Assembly: GCA_003550305.1 (NCBI GenBank)
Contig: QKYT01000031.1
Span: forward strand, 299,754-363,753
Reading direction: 5' to 3'
Source: Glomus cerebriforme
Lineage: Eukaryota > Glomeromycota > Glomeromycetes > Glomerales > Glomeraceae
Length of the DNA: 64,000 nt
Shown: positions 22,964-34,359 of the stretch, in pieces
Numbering within the stretch: the stretch's first letter is position 1
Layout of the letters: each line of letters begins with the position of its first letter
The notes under the pieces: model-generated
The model's database searches: none
The model's input: the letters and a program-made list of their open reading frames with translations, nothing else
What the model was told of the DNA's origin: nothing
Made by a program: the position numbers and the translations under genes

Positions 22964-24057
22964 TTAGATTTCTGACAATTTTCTCTTCTTCGTGTCCTTA
23001 TCTTTTCCTTTTTCTTTCTTCTTACTTGCGGCAGCCTCTAAACTGTCCTCAACTTCTGTATCATTGTCCTCGGATCCTCCACTATCATAGTCGCTTATCT
23101 CAACGTCCCTATAATATTATAATATTAAAAAAGATGAATAAGCAAATTTAATACAAGAAAAAACAACACTTAGGTTACTTACCACATTGATAATGAGGCA
23201 ATGACATTTTTTGAAGAGCCTATAGAAGCATCCTTTTTATTGCCTGGCTTTTGGAGAGCTGGTTTAAGCATAAATTTATTAATAAATTAGTAAACTACTT
23301 TTATCAAAATAAATTGATTTATAGTGAATCTAATTTACCTTCAGCAACTGTACTTTGTACTTTTTCCTTCATTTCTTCGCTAGCCTTTAAGTAAGCGGTG
23401 TCATCAAAACGATGTTTTTTTGTTGGAGGTTCACGCAAGCCTTCTTCAATTTTCTTTTTTACTTTTTCCCTTTGGGCTCGTTGGCGTTCTGGTTCTTGTT
23501 CAAGATGGTCAGCCAATCTATAAAAACAGTAATTTAGTAATAAATCTTATAAATGGTAATCATGTGTCATAAATAAAGTACCTTCTAGCCTCATTAACGG
23601 TTCTCAATCTGCGTCCATTCAAATCACGACATGCTTCAAAGTTAGTGGTCTTTTGGCTTGCCATCTTACCTCCTTGTGCTCTCAACATAGAACCAAACCC
23701 GCCTTTTCCACCAAGAATACGAATTCTAAGGTTAACATTTACAAACTCTTCATTGTCGTTTTCAAAAATAGAGGCATAATCGTTTAATAGTTTTCCAGAC
23801 GTTGTATGTAAATACTGATACTTGGGTTCAAGCAAAAGTCGTTTATATACAATTTGTTTGACGTCGAATACAGTTATGCGAGCATCAGTTGGAAAAACCA
23901 AACACATTGTTTTCTTGTTGCTAAATAAAGTTACGATCACCGATCGATATTGTTGCTCAGGCTTTTCCTTAAAAACATTCTTGTTTGAAAGACGATCGCC
24001 AGGAGGTGAATACGAAAAGTTATTTACAGATTGAAAAGAGTGTAGTGTAGCTGCCAT
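22964..24057 (-). CDS. SDE2: SDE2, ubiquitin-like splicing/genome-maintenance factor
   Basis: Four exons, read 24057-23582, 23517-23339, 23258-23183 and 23108-22964, give 291 residues. The N-terminal ubiquitin-like fold ends at the processing site GGKGG (116-120), followed by [12 protein letters not shown] and the conserved block [20 protein letters not shown], which is diagnostic for Sde2. A basic helix ([20 protein letters not shown]) and an acidic then Lys-rich tail follow. In fission yeast, deubiquitinases cut after the first GG and the Lys-starting product joins the spliceosome and is later degraded by the N-degron route. All residues for that are present here. The gene is divergent from SWP1. 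Confidence 0.93.
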
Positions 24058-24277
24058 ATTGTAATTGCTATTTGCTAAGATCTGGGCAATGAATAATACA
24101 AGTCAGAAATTGAGAAAACATCAATTGGGTTTTAATCATGATCGACATACTATAATTTCACGTGATTATATAATTTAATGCCAATTATCGTTGAGTACGT
24201 GAAAAGTGATAATTAGATAGTAGTTATTATAATAATATTTCAATTTACTCTCCTGGGTTTACCTGTAATTATTTAAC
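24058..24277. promoter_or_regulatory. Shared divergent promoter region, SDE2 / SWP1
   Basis: 220 bases between outward start codons. The octamer TCACGTGA is at 24158-24165, near the middle, and a related ACGTGA half occurs near 24200. A CCAAT-type block (TGCCAATT) lies at about 24179-24186. Confidence 0.5.
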
Positions 24278-24493
24278 ATGAGACTTTTTTTTGTATACAT
24301 CGTAGCATTATCGTGGCAATTCTTTGTGCTGCTTTTTTGTACAATAGTATCAGCACAAGAAGCTAGTGAGCGTAGTTTTGTTATAACTGATTTAAAGTTG
24401 GCTGTCACGACCTCCGATTCCGTTAGAAAGCTAACAGAAAGGTAACTTTTTTATTTTGGTTTCCTTTAAAACAATATTTTTCTTTTCAAATTT

Positions 24494-24525
<32 letters not shown>

Positions 24526-25334
24526 GCGATTAATATCTAAAAGTGTTGTGTATCCATCTTCACTTGATAAACCAATTGAGTTATCTCAAGGAGATAATTT
24601 CAAAATAATTTTTACAGTTCAGGATAAAGGGACCAAAAAAGGAATTCAACCTCATCAATCAATGTTAATATTAAGCTCTAATCAAACAGGGAATCAAATA
24701 CCAGTAATCGTAACGGTAAGAGATGGTGGTAAAGCTCGTGCCGAGTTGGATATGAAATCGGCACCTGAAGATCTCCTTTCATCACCAGGAAGTTATTCAC
24801 TTAATCTTATTATTGGAACTTTTTCACACAATAACCCGATTGATTACCATATTGGAACTGTCAACATTGATGTTCCATATACATCTTCTGTTCCTATTAA
24901 ATATGGTCCCAAACCTGAAATTCATCATATTTTTAAACCTGATCAAAAGTTACCTTCAATAATTATATCATATAGTTTTGTGATAATAGTATTATCACCT
25001 TGGTTATTCTTAATTGGAGCAGTATGTATTTATTATTTAATTAAATTTAATTGAATTCTAAATAATAATTACTAACAATATTTTTTTTAAAAAAAAGTGG
25101 ATACGTCTTGGTGTTAATGTCTCGTTCTTGATAAGTGAACCTCGTTCACTTCCAGCTATAATTAGTTTTTTGTTTACGTTATTAGCTATTGAAATCTTAT
25201 TTTATAATTATTGGACACATTTGAACATATTTCAAACATTATCATGGCTATCAGGATTAAGTATTTTGGCATTTCTCTTAGGTCAAAAAGCTCTAAGCGA
25301 TGTACAAGAATGGAGGCTTAAAGGACTTAGATAA
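24278..25334 (+). CDS. SWP1: Oligosaccharyltransferase subunit SWP1 / ribophorin II
   Basis: Three exons (24278-24441, 24544-25021, 25098-25334) give 292 residues, close to yeast Swp1 (286). A signal peptide covers about 1-26 (ends TIVSAQEA). The lumenal beta-sandwich region includes KIIFTVQDKGTKKGIQPHQS, matching the ribophorin II family. The link VPYGPKPEIHHIFKPDQK-like segment (here IKYGPKPEIHHIFKPDQK) precedes three hydrophobic helices at the C-terminus, which is standard for the family. The C-terminal LKGLR is lysine-poor, unlike a KKXX signal. The protein is a subunit of the ER complex that transfers glycans to Asn. The second exon begins after a long T run that serves as the polypyrimidine tract. 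Confidence 0.9.
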
Positions 25335-25596
25335 TTCGAATATATAGATCTATAATAAAATTTAATTTAATTTTTCATTGACTGATTTATCCACATCTGT
25401 TTTATTTCGCGTCATAGTATCACAAATTAAAGATATGAAGAGATATTTCTCAATGTACCATAAATTCAACTTCTATTCAATAAATCTATAAACCGATCAA
25501 GATACGAAATTTTCGATAATATCTCCTTTTTTTTTATATAAATGAATATTATAGAAGTTACATATACTTTTTTTCAATGATTCAATAATAAACAAA

Positions 25597-28525
25597 CTAC
25601 ACTCTCTCATTTTCTTTTTCTTCATTTACAAGAAGTATCATCTCTTCAAGACAACGTTCAAGTAAATCTTGTGTTATGGGATCAGCCGGACGAATTCCTA
25701 ATGACTATTATTTCATATGTTATAGATTAATAATAAGTAAATATTTTGATTTGTAAATGGGAATATTGTTAAATGTGAAAACGATAAAACCTCATGATAA
25801 TACATAATCGCTTCTTCATACTCTTCTTTCACGTGAAAACAATATCCGATAGCTGTTAAAGCGCTTGGACTTGGTGGAGTCAAAGTTGTAACTTTCTGAA
25901 AGTAAGTTATCGCAGCGTCCAAATCCCTATAAAACATTAAGTTCATACGACATTATATTCAAATATGGAGTTTTTTTAAAACGAAGGAATGACTTTCATA
26001 TTTACCCCATCTTTCTAAACGCATGTCCAAGATTCATCCACGTGGTTTCCCATATTTGTGGCCTACATTTCGTCTCCTCTACTAATATTAAAGCCCTTTT
26101 AAAACAGTCAATAGCAGCACTATTATTTAATTTTTGGTAATACATTACGCCCAATTCGTTATAAACTAAAGGATCCCCTCCGCAAAGTTGGAGGCTAGTT
26201 GACAAATATTCATCTGCCGATAAAAGATTATTTGCCTGAAGATGCTGCATGCCGATGAAAAGATATGGGATATGTGAACTGATGTAATAAAAAAAAAATT
26301 TATCTCATCATTAATTATGCAATAATAATAAGCCAAATTAAACCATTTAAAATACCCTTCGTATAATTTTGCTGCAGTGGAATATGCTGTTATGGCTTGA
26401 TCATGTTCGGATTCTGCAGAAAATGAATGACCAAATCCTATCCATGCTGGCCCATAATGAGAATCCATAGTCGACGCCTTGCTATAACAGGATGTATTAA
26501 TTCACAAGTAAGAAATAATTGAAATTTTTTTTTTTTTTGTTTTTTTTTGCAAAGTACCTAAAATATCTTCTAGCCTCATCGTTCTGCCCTATAAGATAAT
26601 TATAACATCCAACCCCAAACCATGTTACAGGAATATCTGGGGAATGTTCTACAAGTTCGTGAGCTAATAAAAACAATTTATTTTTCTCTCGTAATTCATG
26701 AAGACAAATAATATGAATTGGAAGACAAGCTGGATTGTGAGTATCAAGCTCAAGAATTTTTGACGTAATTTCAAAGCATTCCTTGAATCTACATTGTGAA
26801 TACAATTCTTCTGCGCGACTTAATAATACATCAATATTATTTGATAGCTGCCAGACTTCCTCCAATTCAGCTCGTGCTTCCTGGATTTCCGTAATATGCT
26901 CATACTGCAAAATAATAGAATAATAAATTAATCAATCTTCCAATATAAATAATATGATCGATTAAATGCGCTTCTGTAATACCTTTTTAAGCATTGATAT
27001 ATAATTAATTTTTACGAATCTTGCTTCTTCACGGTCCAGTTGTTCTTCGTATTTCAATGAATTAATAAAGTCCCATTCTGTCATATTTACATTAGTAAAA
27101 AGTAAATCATATAAACATGATAAATAATATATATATAATATAGTAAAGCTCATTCAGTAAATAATAACTAAATACCATCTTTAACTGTCATCATATGATT
27201 ACTAACTAATTCATGAAATGCCTATTTTTAATTTATTTCATAATAAAATGACAAATAAATCTACACCGACTTAATTACGACTGTAATTATTTTTTTCATG
27301 ACCACCAACCTCATAGCACTTTACATCTAATTCTAATGCCTCCTTAAAACACTTTTTGGCACTGTCAAGATTAGCTTGTTGAGAGAATGCGTAACCTCGT
27401 AGATAACACATGGATGCTTCAAGCTACATACGCGTTTTTTTTAAAAAAAACTAAATTAATAATTTATTTATTAAAAATGTCGGAAATTATCTTTAAAAGT
27501 AATTAATTGATAATATTACCTGAATGCCTTCTTCCGTATTTCTTACTAACGATCTATAGCCTTTAACCAGATAAACATAAATAAAAAAATTTTTTAACAA
27601 ATAAAATAAATATATATTATTAATTATAACAAACCTCTATCAGCAAAGGGATTTTCTTCGCCTAAAAGTTCTAATGCTTCTTGATATTTTTCTTGTTTGA
27701 TCTAATAGATAAAAAATAAATAAAAATGAGAAACGATTTAAAAACGGGGGAATATATAATTAATCTAAGCAAAGAAAAAAAAAAATAAATAATCAAAAAT
27801 AGACAATACATTTCTTCGCTGATCAACTCAAATTATGATCATTATTCATTTCATACTCACGCAACACTTTGCGGCTAAAAATCTACATGCGACACTAGTA
27901 TCCATAAGTTTCCAGATTAATTTTTGTGCTCTAACGTATTGACCCATATTATAATATATTTGTGCTAGCCAAAATACGTCATTTGAATCGCCTATAACAA
28001 ATAATCAAATTTTTTCTTAAAACATTATTAATTGGAAAATAGAATAAAACCCATAATAAAATTACCCGTAATGGTCACAACTTTATTTCCCCAAAACGCC
28101 GCAGTTTCATACAAATTCTTCAAATAAGCATCGTGTCTCCAATACCTTAATTTATCTTCCATCTTAAGATTTGAACTACTAGACGAAGTACTGCCAATAC
28201 TTGTCCTAGCATCATAATATGGAGAATGGGGTATTGGATATTTAAAAGGTGGGGGTGGTGTAGCAATAAGACTTGGTGTAGCGGATGCACTGTTATTACG
28301 GAGAAAAGAACGTGGCGTAGCAAGAGGATCCGGAAGTTGAGGATCATTATTATTTGGACGACGTGGTGGACTAGTCATTGGATTTGTCGCGAATGTCCCA
28401 GTGTCAGTAGTATTATTTATGTTATAATTTGTATTATTTACGTTCGCATTGTTGGGATTGATAAGGTTATTTATACTCATTGTTGCGGTAGTGGGATTGC
28501 TGTTACTAATGTTATCACTATTCAT
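25597..28525 (-). CDS. CDC16: Anaphase-promoting complex TPR subunit CDC16 (APC6/Cut9)
   Basis: Twelve exons, read 28525-28066, 27991-27861, 27701-27635, 27560-27520, 27423-27310, 27221-27176, 27077-26983, 26904-26558, 26481-26356, 26278-26006, 25926-25791 and 25704-25597, join in frame to 647 residues (human 620, Cut9 about 670). The first 120 residues are Asn/Pro/Ser-rich and disordered. TPR helices fill the rest, with W-L-G-Y-A-F-A-P periodicity. Blocks such as DVFWLAQIYYNMGQYVRA, PVTWFGVGCYNYLIGQ, YGPAWIGFGHSFSAESEHDQA and PLVYNELGVMYYQ are typical of Cdc16. It is a structural subunit of the APC/C ubiquitin ligase that drives mitotic exit. Exon 4 is 41 bases and exon 6 is 46. The start codon is only 108 bases from that of PUS3. 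Confidence 0.93.
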
Positions 28526-28633
28526 ATTTTCAAATTTGTCTGTCGAGTATTTTAGAGTTGTTTATTTATGCGTATGATCAGTTGATCACCTTCATATTTA
28601 TATTGATAACGATAATCTAAATATATATACTCA
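28526..28633. promoter_or_regulatory. Very short divergent promoter, CDC16 / PUS3
   Basis: Only 108 bases separate the two outward start codons, or 183 if PUS3 starts at 28709. It contains a near-palindrome TGATCAGTTGATCA and a TATATATATA-like run at about 28620-28630 next to the upstream PUS3 ATG. The crowding suggests that the PUS3 transcript may start within its first apparent codons. Confidence 0.45.
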
Positions 28634-30163
28634 ATGTTCACAAACAACTTTAAACCTCCAGTTTACATTATAAAATTTACAATTAAATGTATAATAAAAT
28701 CTCGTAAAATGTCACAATTATCCGGAAATGAAAAATATTCAAATTGGACCAAAAAACAACTTATTGAAAGACTTTTATTTTATGAATCAAACCAAGAAAT
28801 CCCTTTAAATTCTACTTCGCAAACATATGCACAGATAACTTCCACAAAAAAGTTAGACAAAAAGAACGAGAAATCAATTTCTGCTAGACCTTTGGACTGG
28901 TCAAAATATTCAATAAGACATATCGCTTTAAAAATTGCTTATTTTGGTTGGAATTATCACGGATTTGCTTCTCAAGGAAATGAAGAGGTTTTTCCTTCTA
29001 TTGAAGGTCATTTATTTAAAGCTTTGTTAAATACAAAATTAATTTCTGATCCATCAGATTGTAATTTTTCTAAATGTGGTAGAACCGATAAAGGTGTTAG
29101 TGGATTAGGTCAAGTAGTAACATTAGATGTCAGGTCAAATCTTCCAAAAGATTCCCCTATAGAAAGCAATGAACTTGATTACAACGAATATATAAATGAA
29201 AATATCATCTCCGATAAATCTCATATTAATAATGAACAAGAGAAAATTGAAGAAGTGCCATATGTTGAATCTTTAAATAGACTATTACCAGATGATATTA
29301 GAGTATTGGCCTGGGCCCCTGTCGAAAAAGATTTTAGTGCAAGATTTAATTGTAAATCTAGAAAATACAAATATTTTTTCGTTCGTGGAAATTTAGACAT
29401 AGAATTAATGCGTGAAGCGGCAAATCGATTTCTTGGAACTCACGATTTTCGTAATTTTTGTAAGGTTGATGGTTCTAAACAAATCACTAATTTTGAACGA
29501 ACTGTACTCGAAGTCGGAATTGAACCATTACAAGTTAAGCAACAAGATAATCCTTTAGAATTTTACGTATTCAACTTACGTGGAACAGCATTTTTGTGGC
29601 ATCAAGTTAGATTTATGATGTCAGTCCTTTTTTTAATAGGACAAAAACTAGAATCTCCATCTGTCGTTGATAGCCTTTTGGATATTACAAAAACACCTGC
29701 TAAACCTAATTATGAAATGGCTAGCGAAATTCCATTGGTGTTGTACGATTGCGAATTCGATAATCTTGAATGGCAATATGGACGTGATTACGATACTGTA
29801 TTCAATGCTCCCTCAAGACTGTATAATCATATTTATGGACAGTGGTACATTCATACGACAAAATCTTTAGTTTATTCAACACTTCTTTACGATCTTGGTA
29901 AAACGTCTTTAAATCAATTAGTGCCAAAGAATCATGAAATGAAGGAACAAAATTCACAAACCAGATTACTAAAGGATTTTGTTTATTCCAACAATATAAT
30001 GAATTCATCAACTAAAAAATCAACTTCTATTATTCTTGGAGGTGGAAAAGAACTTAGAGTTCGCAATTATGTTAACATATCGAATAAGAAAACGTGTGAT
30101 ACAGCGAAAAGCAAGAATGAAAAATATAATGCAAAGAGAATCAAATTGGATAACAATGAATGA
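28634..30163 (+). CDS. PUS3: tRNA pseudouridine(38/39) synthase PUS3 (DEG1)
   Basis: One exon, up to 509 residues. The TruA fold is clear: KIAYFGWNYHGFASQ at 100-114 and the catalytic loop KCGRTDKGVSGLGQ with Asp152. Later blocks are SARFNCKSRKYKYFF, FLGTHDFRNFCKVD and RGTAFLWHQVRFMM. FCKVD and the N-terminal LIERLLFYE helix are features of the Pus3/Deg1 branch rather than Pus1. It modifies U38/U39 in the anticodon arm of many tRNAs. The first 25 residues (to a second ATG at 28709, MSQLSGNE) are basic and hydrophobic without acids, so the upstream start could add a mitochondrial leader. A 30-residue Asn/Glu insert (about 183-212) and a basic tail are extra. Confidence 0.93.
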   Translation: MFTNNFKPPVYIIKFTIKCIIKSRKMSQLSGNEKYSNWTKKQLIERLLFYESNQEIPLNSTSQTYAQITSTKKLDKKNEKSISARPLDWSKYSIRHIALKIAYFGWNYHGFASQGNEEVFPSIEGHLFKALLNTKLISDPSDCNFSKCGRTDKGVSGLGQVVTLDVRSNLPKDSPIESNELDYNEYINENIISDKSHINNEQEKIEEVPYVESLNRLLPDDIRVLAWAPVEKDFSARFNCKSRKYKYFFVRGNLDIELMREAANRFLGTHDFRNFCKVDGSKQITNFERTVLEVGIEPLQVKQQDNPLEFYVFNLRGTAFLWHQVRFMMSVLFLIGQKLESPSVVDSLLDITKTPAKPNYEMASEIPLVLYDCEFDNLEWQYGRDYDTVFNAPSRLYNHIYGQWYIHTTKSLVYSTLLYDLGKTSLNQLVPKNHEMKEQNSQTRLLKDFVYSNNIMNSSTKKSTSIILGGGKELRVRNYVNISNKKTCDTAKSKNEKYNAKRIKLDNNE

Positions 30164-30336
30164 AACGGAAATATAGAAAATTTATATTGCAATTATTACG
30201 GATATTTTATTAATTTTATTTTAGATGTTTTACTCATATGAAACAATAAATTAGATAAAAAATTATGTTAGTGTCTCAGCTGTAAAAAAAAAAAAAAAAG
30301 ATTCAAGTATAACGAAATCCACTTAGTATCCTTTGT

Positions 30337-33179
30337 TTAATGAGAAATATATTGAAAAACATAAGAAACAGTTCCTTGATTAGCTTCCATCTTCAGGATC
30401 GAATCTTTAACCTTAAGAAGATCTGAACCTCCAGAAAAATGATCCCATCTTTATACAAAAAGAAATAATACTTATTAACCATTGAGCTTTGTAATAAATA
30501 GATGTATATTATTTTCTAATAAAACTTACGAACTCGAGTCACCATAGCTCATTTTTTCACTAGATAGCCTTGGAAAACTTTGGACTCCGTTAATGCATCT
30601 TTTACATTTAAAAGTACTATGAGTATCACATATAGTATCCGGATCAAATTGGAACAGACGCCTTAATGATTCAAGTGAAAAGTGCCTTTCAACACTTTCT
30701 TCCTCATCAACAACACATGATGAGAGAGATTGTTTGTGTGATTGACGTTGAAAAATTTTCTCTTCAATTGTTCCAGTCGCAATAAATCGATATATAAAAC
30801 CTTTAATATCAAAATTATGAGTATTAAGACTTCATAGAAAAAAAAGTTTCTTTACTGTATACTTAATACGCTTACATTCTTTCTTTTGCCCGTCTCTCCA
30901 AATTCTTGCCAATGCCTAAATAAATTATAATCAGTAAAATAATTCACAAACAAATCAAACGAATTAAAAGAAACATAATTTACTTGCTGATCTGAAGCCG
31001 GATTCCAATCTGTTTGTAATCATAGATTTATTAATAATTGATTTGTTTAATTGCTTAATATCATTCTTAAAGAAACAAACATACCAGGATCAAATAATAC
31101 AAGTCGATTTGCTCCAATCAAGTTTATTCCACATCCACCTGCTTTACTACTCAAAAGGAATATAAATTCTGGACTTTTTGGATTATTAAACCGATTTACA
31201 AGTTCCTGACGTTTTTTTATCGACATGGAACCATCAAGCCGCAGAGAGCCGTAACTTCAAAAAGAAAAATAAGTATTAAATTGATCACAAATATGGATAA
31301 AATAGTCAACACATAAAAACATCATTACTTTTTCATCCGGCATAATTTTTCGAATAGATCCAGTGTCTGAGTATAGTTTGAAATCAAAACAATCTTATCG
31401 TCTGTCTCGTTCTTAATTTTTGCCAACATTCTATTTGAAGAAAAAAGAATATGTATAACAAGTACGTTTCAAAAGCATAATAACATACATTAAAATTTAC
31501 CTATCCAAAACCAACATTTTCCCGGAAAACTCTGGTCTAACTATCCGTGTTTTTTCCTTTATTGAATATCCTTGTGGAAAACATTTTTCCGATCTTTTAA
31601 GATCTTTCGGAAGATCTAGTAAGTCGGGATGATTGCATAACTTTTTAAGGATAGTTATAGCTATAAATTAACATGTCAGATTAATATATGTATAAAACTA
31701 GTATCATTATATCTATTTAAAATGGTACCTTTAAGAGGCTGTGACCCTATACCACGCAAGAGATGTTGAATTTCAGGAGATGTCATGAACAATTCGTACA
31801 GTGATAATTGAAATTCACTTAATCGGCAAAATACGACATGTTCATATTTCACAGGTACTTGAAAATTTTCAAATGGATCAATTTGTCATTTTAAAATAAC
31901 TCGGAACATCTTCAAAATTAAATACTTACAATACTTTGATAAAATATCGTTGCTTCGTCTTATAATGAATTTGCTTACGACACTCCATAATTCAGCTAAT
32001 TTTTGATCACTAATAAATCGTTCATGCTCAGTTGCATCAGCATCTCTACCGCGGAGAATAGGATTTTCATAATTTCTGCGAAATTCATTGGGTGTGCCAA
32101 GTAGTCCAGGGTTGGCAAAGTTTAAAAGTGAAAAGTATTCGGAGAGATCATTCTATCAAATAGAAGTTACGTTAGTGTATACAAATAGCATATTACATAT
32201 CGTACATAAACAATTTAATGTTCTTCTAATCACCTGAATTGGTGTTCCAGATAAAATTACTCTTCGCTGTACTTGAAGCGAATTTATTGCTTGAAATGTC
32301 AGCGAATCTGTAAAATACAAATATCACATTTTATATAATCGAATGATACCAATAATTAAATTAAACAAAATCTCTTACTTGAATTTTTTAGGCGATGACC
32401 TTCATCGCATAAGAGTAATCCAATTTTACTATCCCTCAATTCTGCAATGTTTGTACGTAATGTTTCATACGAAACAATCAAAACTTTTCATTGAAATTTT
32501 TGAATGGTGAAATAAAATGTTATTACTTTGTCATGGTGTTCATAAATAATAAATCTCAGGACCGGACAAACTTTAATAAAGGTTACCGTCACAATAGTAT
32601 CAATTATTTAACACTAGTACTTTAATTCGATTTAATTTTAAGATGTCATAACTCGCGAACCGAATTAGACGGTAACTTTATTGGAAGTTTCCAATGTCCA
32701 CCTTAACATACCAGGATAATTAATCGTTCGACCCTGAGCATTAGCAAAGTGCTTCAACTCTTTCAGCACGTTTTCTTTACCTTCTTTGTTATCAATCACT
32801 AACGGTCTTATCCGTAAAGAACCAAGCCATTTAACTAATTGAATAGAATTACAATTAATATCTGAAAAAATTATAAAATAGAACAATTTGGCTTACCTAA
32901 TTCATTGGCCCAATTTGTTACAAGACTTGATGGACAAACAATGATACATTTTTCTATCGTTTTCTTGTTAAATTCGGGCGACTGTTTAAGTAGCGTCCAC
33001 AAAAGTGCGATACATTGAAGCTATATTACGTGAATTTGTAGAAAAATAGTTCATTTATAATCATTTAAGATAATATGGGTAATATATTAAATTCTTACTG
33101 TTTTTCCAAGACCCATTTCATCTGCCATAATACATCTGCAAAAAAAAAGAAATAAACAGATATAAAAATAATAATTATC

Positions 33180-33217
<38 letters not shown>

Positions 33218-34107
33218 TTTGATTTTCAAGATATTCACCCATAAGCTCCCTCTACTGTTCTTCCAGTCGTACAGTTATAAAGAAACTGACCGAAAAAGAA
33301 AATCATTAGTGAATTCTTAAAATCATAATTTACAACATTCCAATTTGTAAATCACACCTTTACACCTTCAATCTGATGAGGGCGAAGTTTTTGTCCTAAG
33401 ATTGGATCTAATAGATTTAAACGATCATAAGAAAAAGTATTGTATTCGACAAATATTTTAAATCCAAAGTAAATCATACCAACTATTACGGGAACTTTCG
33501 TATTTTCCGGATTTTTAGTTCCTAAAATCTCTGCTACGGATCTATCTTTCTTTTTAATATTTTCTTCCAAATGATCTGTATCATCCACAGGATCATAAAG
33601 TATAATTGCATTTTCTACCTTAGCTAGTTTTGCAACTGTAGAAGGTTTATGGCAAGTTCCCAATTGTGGTTTTCGTTGACCATCCTTAAAATTCTCAACT
33701 TGCCTGATAAAAGTAGGAACTTTAAAAGGACGCGACAATTTTTTTAATGATTGACTAGGCGGCAAGATTGGTCTAATATAATCATTTCCGTTAAGAGAGG
33801 AGGTCTCAGATAATTTATCACTTGTGTTCCTTTCTTTGAGTACTTTTAACTTCTTGTGAGGAAGCTCTTCGTTATTAGAATCTTCCACATTGGAAAAATT
33901 ATCCTTCTTTCCAAGACTTAATAAACCGGAATTCTTATTCGAATTATAAATCTTAGTAATTTTAGTGCGTTTTGCAGGATATGTAACCGAGTATTTGACA
34001 CTTCTGTAGGGGAGAGTTTCCTGAGGTACTTGTTCTTTTTCGGATACAGTCGATTGAGGAAACCTGAAAGGAGTTTTGAAATCGTTATTTTTAATACTTT
34101 TACGCAT
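30337..34107 (-). CDS. RAD54: Homologous recombination translocase RAD54 (SWI2/SNF2 family)
   Basis: Seventeen exons join in frame to about 806 residues; the first five are 34107-33480, 33407-33358, 33285-33239, 33135-33099 and 33020-32897, and the last ends at the TAA at 30337. The basic N-terminus (starting MRKSIKN) includes RPFKVPTF. The helicase core has DEMGLGKT (247-254, Lys253), DEGH (363-366), [20 protein letters not shown] (636-645) and ARIWRDGQ (668-675). The C-terminus has the paired-Cys motif KCKRC (745-747 region) seen in Rad54 zinc-binding ends. Rad54 moves along dsDNA with Rad51 to promote strand exchange. Human is 747 and yeast 898 residues. One intron (32484-32711) carries an inverted-repeat element and another (33136-33238) an AAT microsatellite. 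Confidence 0.96.
32564..32699. repeat. Short inverted-repeat (MITE-like) element in a RAD54 intron
   Basis: Within the 228-base intron 32484-32711, arm 32564-32590 (GGACAAACTTTAATAAAGG then TTACCGTC) is the imperfect reverse complement of 32668-32699 (GACGGTAACTTTATTGGAAG then TTTCCAATGTCC). Neighbouring introns are shorter, so this one appears expanded by the element. No clear target duplication was seen. Confidence 0.5.
33179..33217. repeat. AAT microsatellite in a RAD54 intron
   Basis: About 13 uninterrupted ATA/TAA units lie between the exon that carries DEMGLGKT and the exon before it. Probably neutral and variable in length between strains. Confidence 0.85.
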
Positions 34108-34140
34108 TTGTAAATTATTCTTGCAGATTATTATTAAGAG

Positions 34141-34359
34141 CTAAAAATGGTAATAGATTCGATATTTCGATATAAAAAATCTTGCAGGCCCTACAACTAT
34201 TGGTGGCAAAGGCTGAAAACGAAATCGTTCTAATCTGACGTGTTTTGTTTTGATTAAAACCCACGTATGACGTATATCATTTACCCCAGTATCGCCATAA
34301 AATTGGGCATCCTTACCTTCACGTGACTTTTTGGCCGGCATTACGGCATTAATTCGCAA
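34141..34359 (-). CDS. Small hypothetical open frame upstream of RAD54
   Basis: A 72-codon frame ends 33 bases before the RAD54 start on the same strand. An inner ATG at 34341 would start MPAKKSREGKDAQ. The text is less AT-driven than random DNA here (GDTGVNDIRHTWVL, RLERFRFQPLPPIVVGP), which suggests real coding. I do not recognise it. It could be an upstream frame or first exon of a different RAD54 transcript, or the remains of a gene cut by the transposon whose end is at 34,465. Confidence 0.3.
   Translation of the reverse strand: MRINAVMPAKKSREGKDAQFYGDTGVNDIRHTWVLIKTKHVRLERFRFQPLPPIVVGPARFFISKYRIYYHF

Noticed and set aside
33179..33217. CRISPR-like or other regular array
   Set aside because: It is a pure AAT microsatellite; no spacer-repeat pattern exists here or elsewhere in the window.
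34107..34359. Adding the upstream frame to the RAD54 N-terminus
   Set aside because: A TAG ends it before RAD54, and no intron joining it in frame was convincing; MRKSIKN is a suitable Rad54 start by comparison with human RAD54L.
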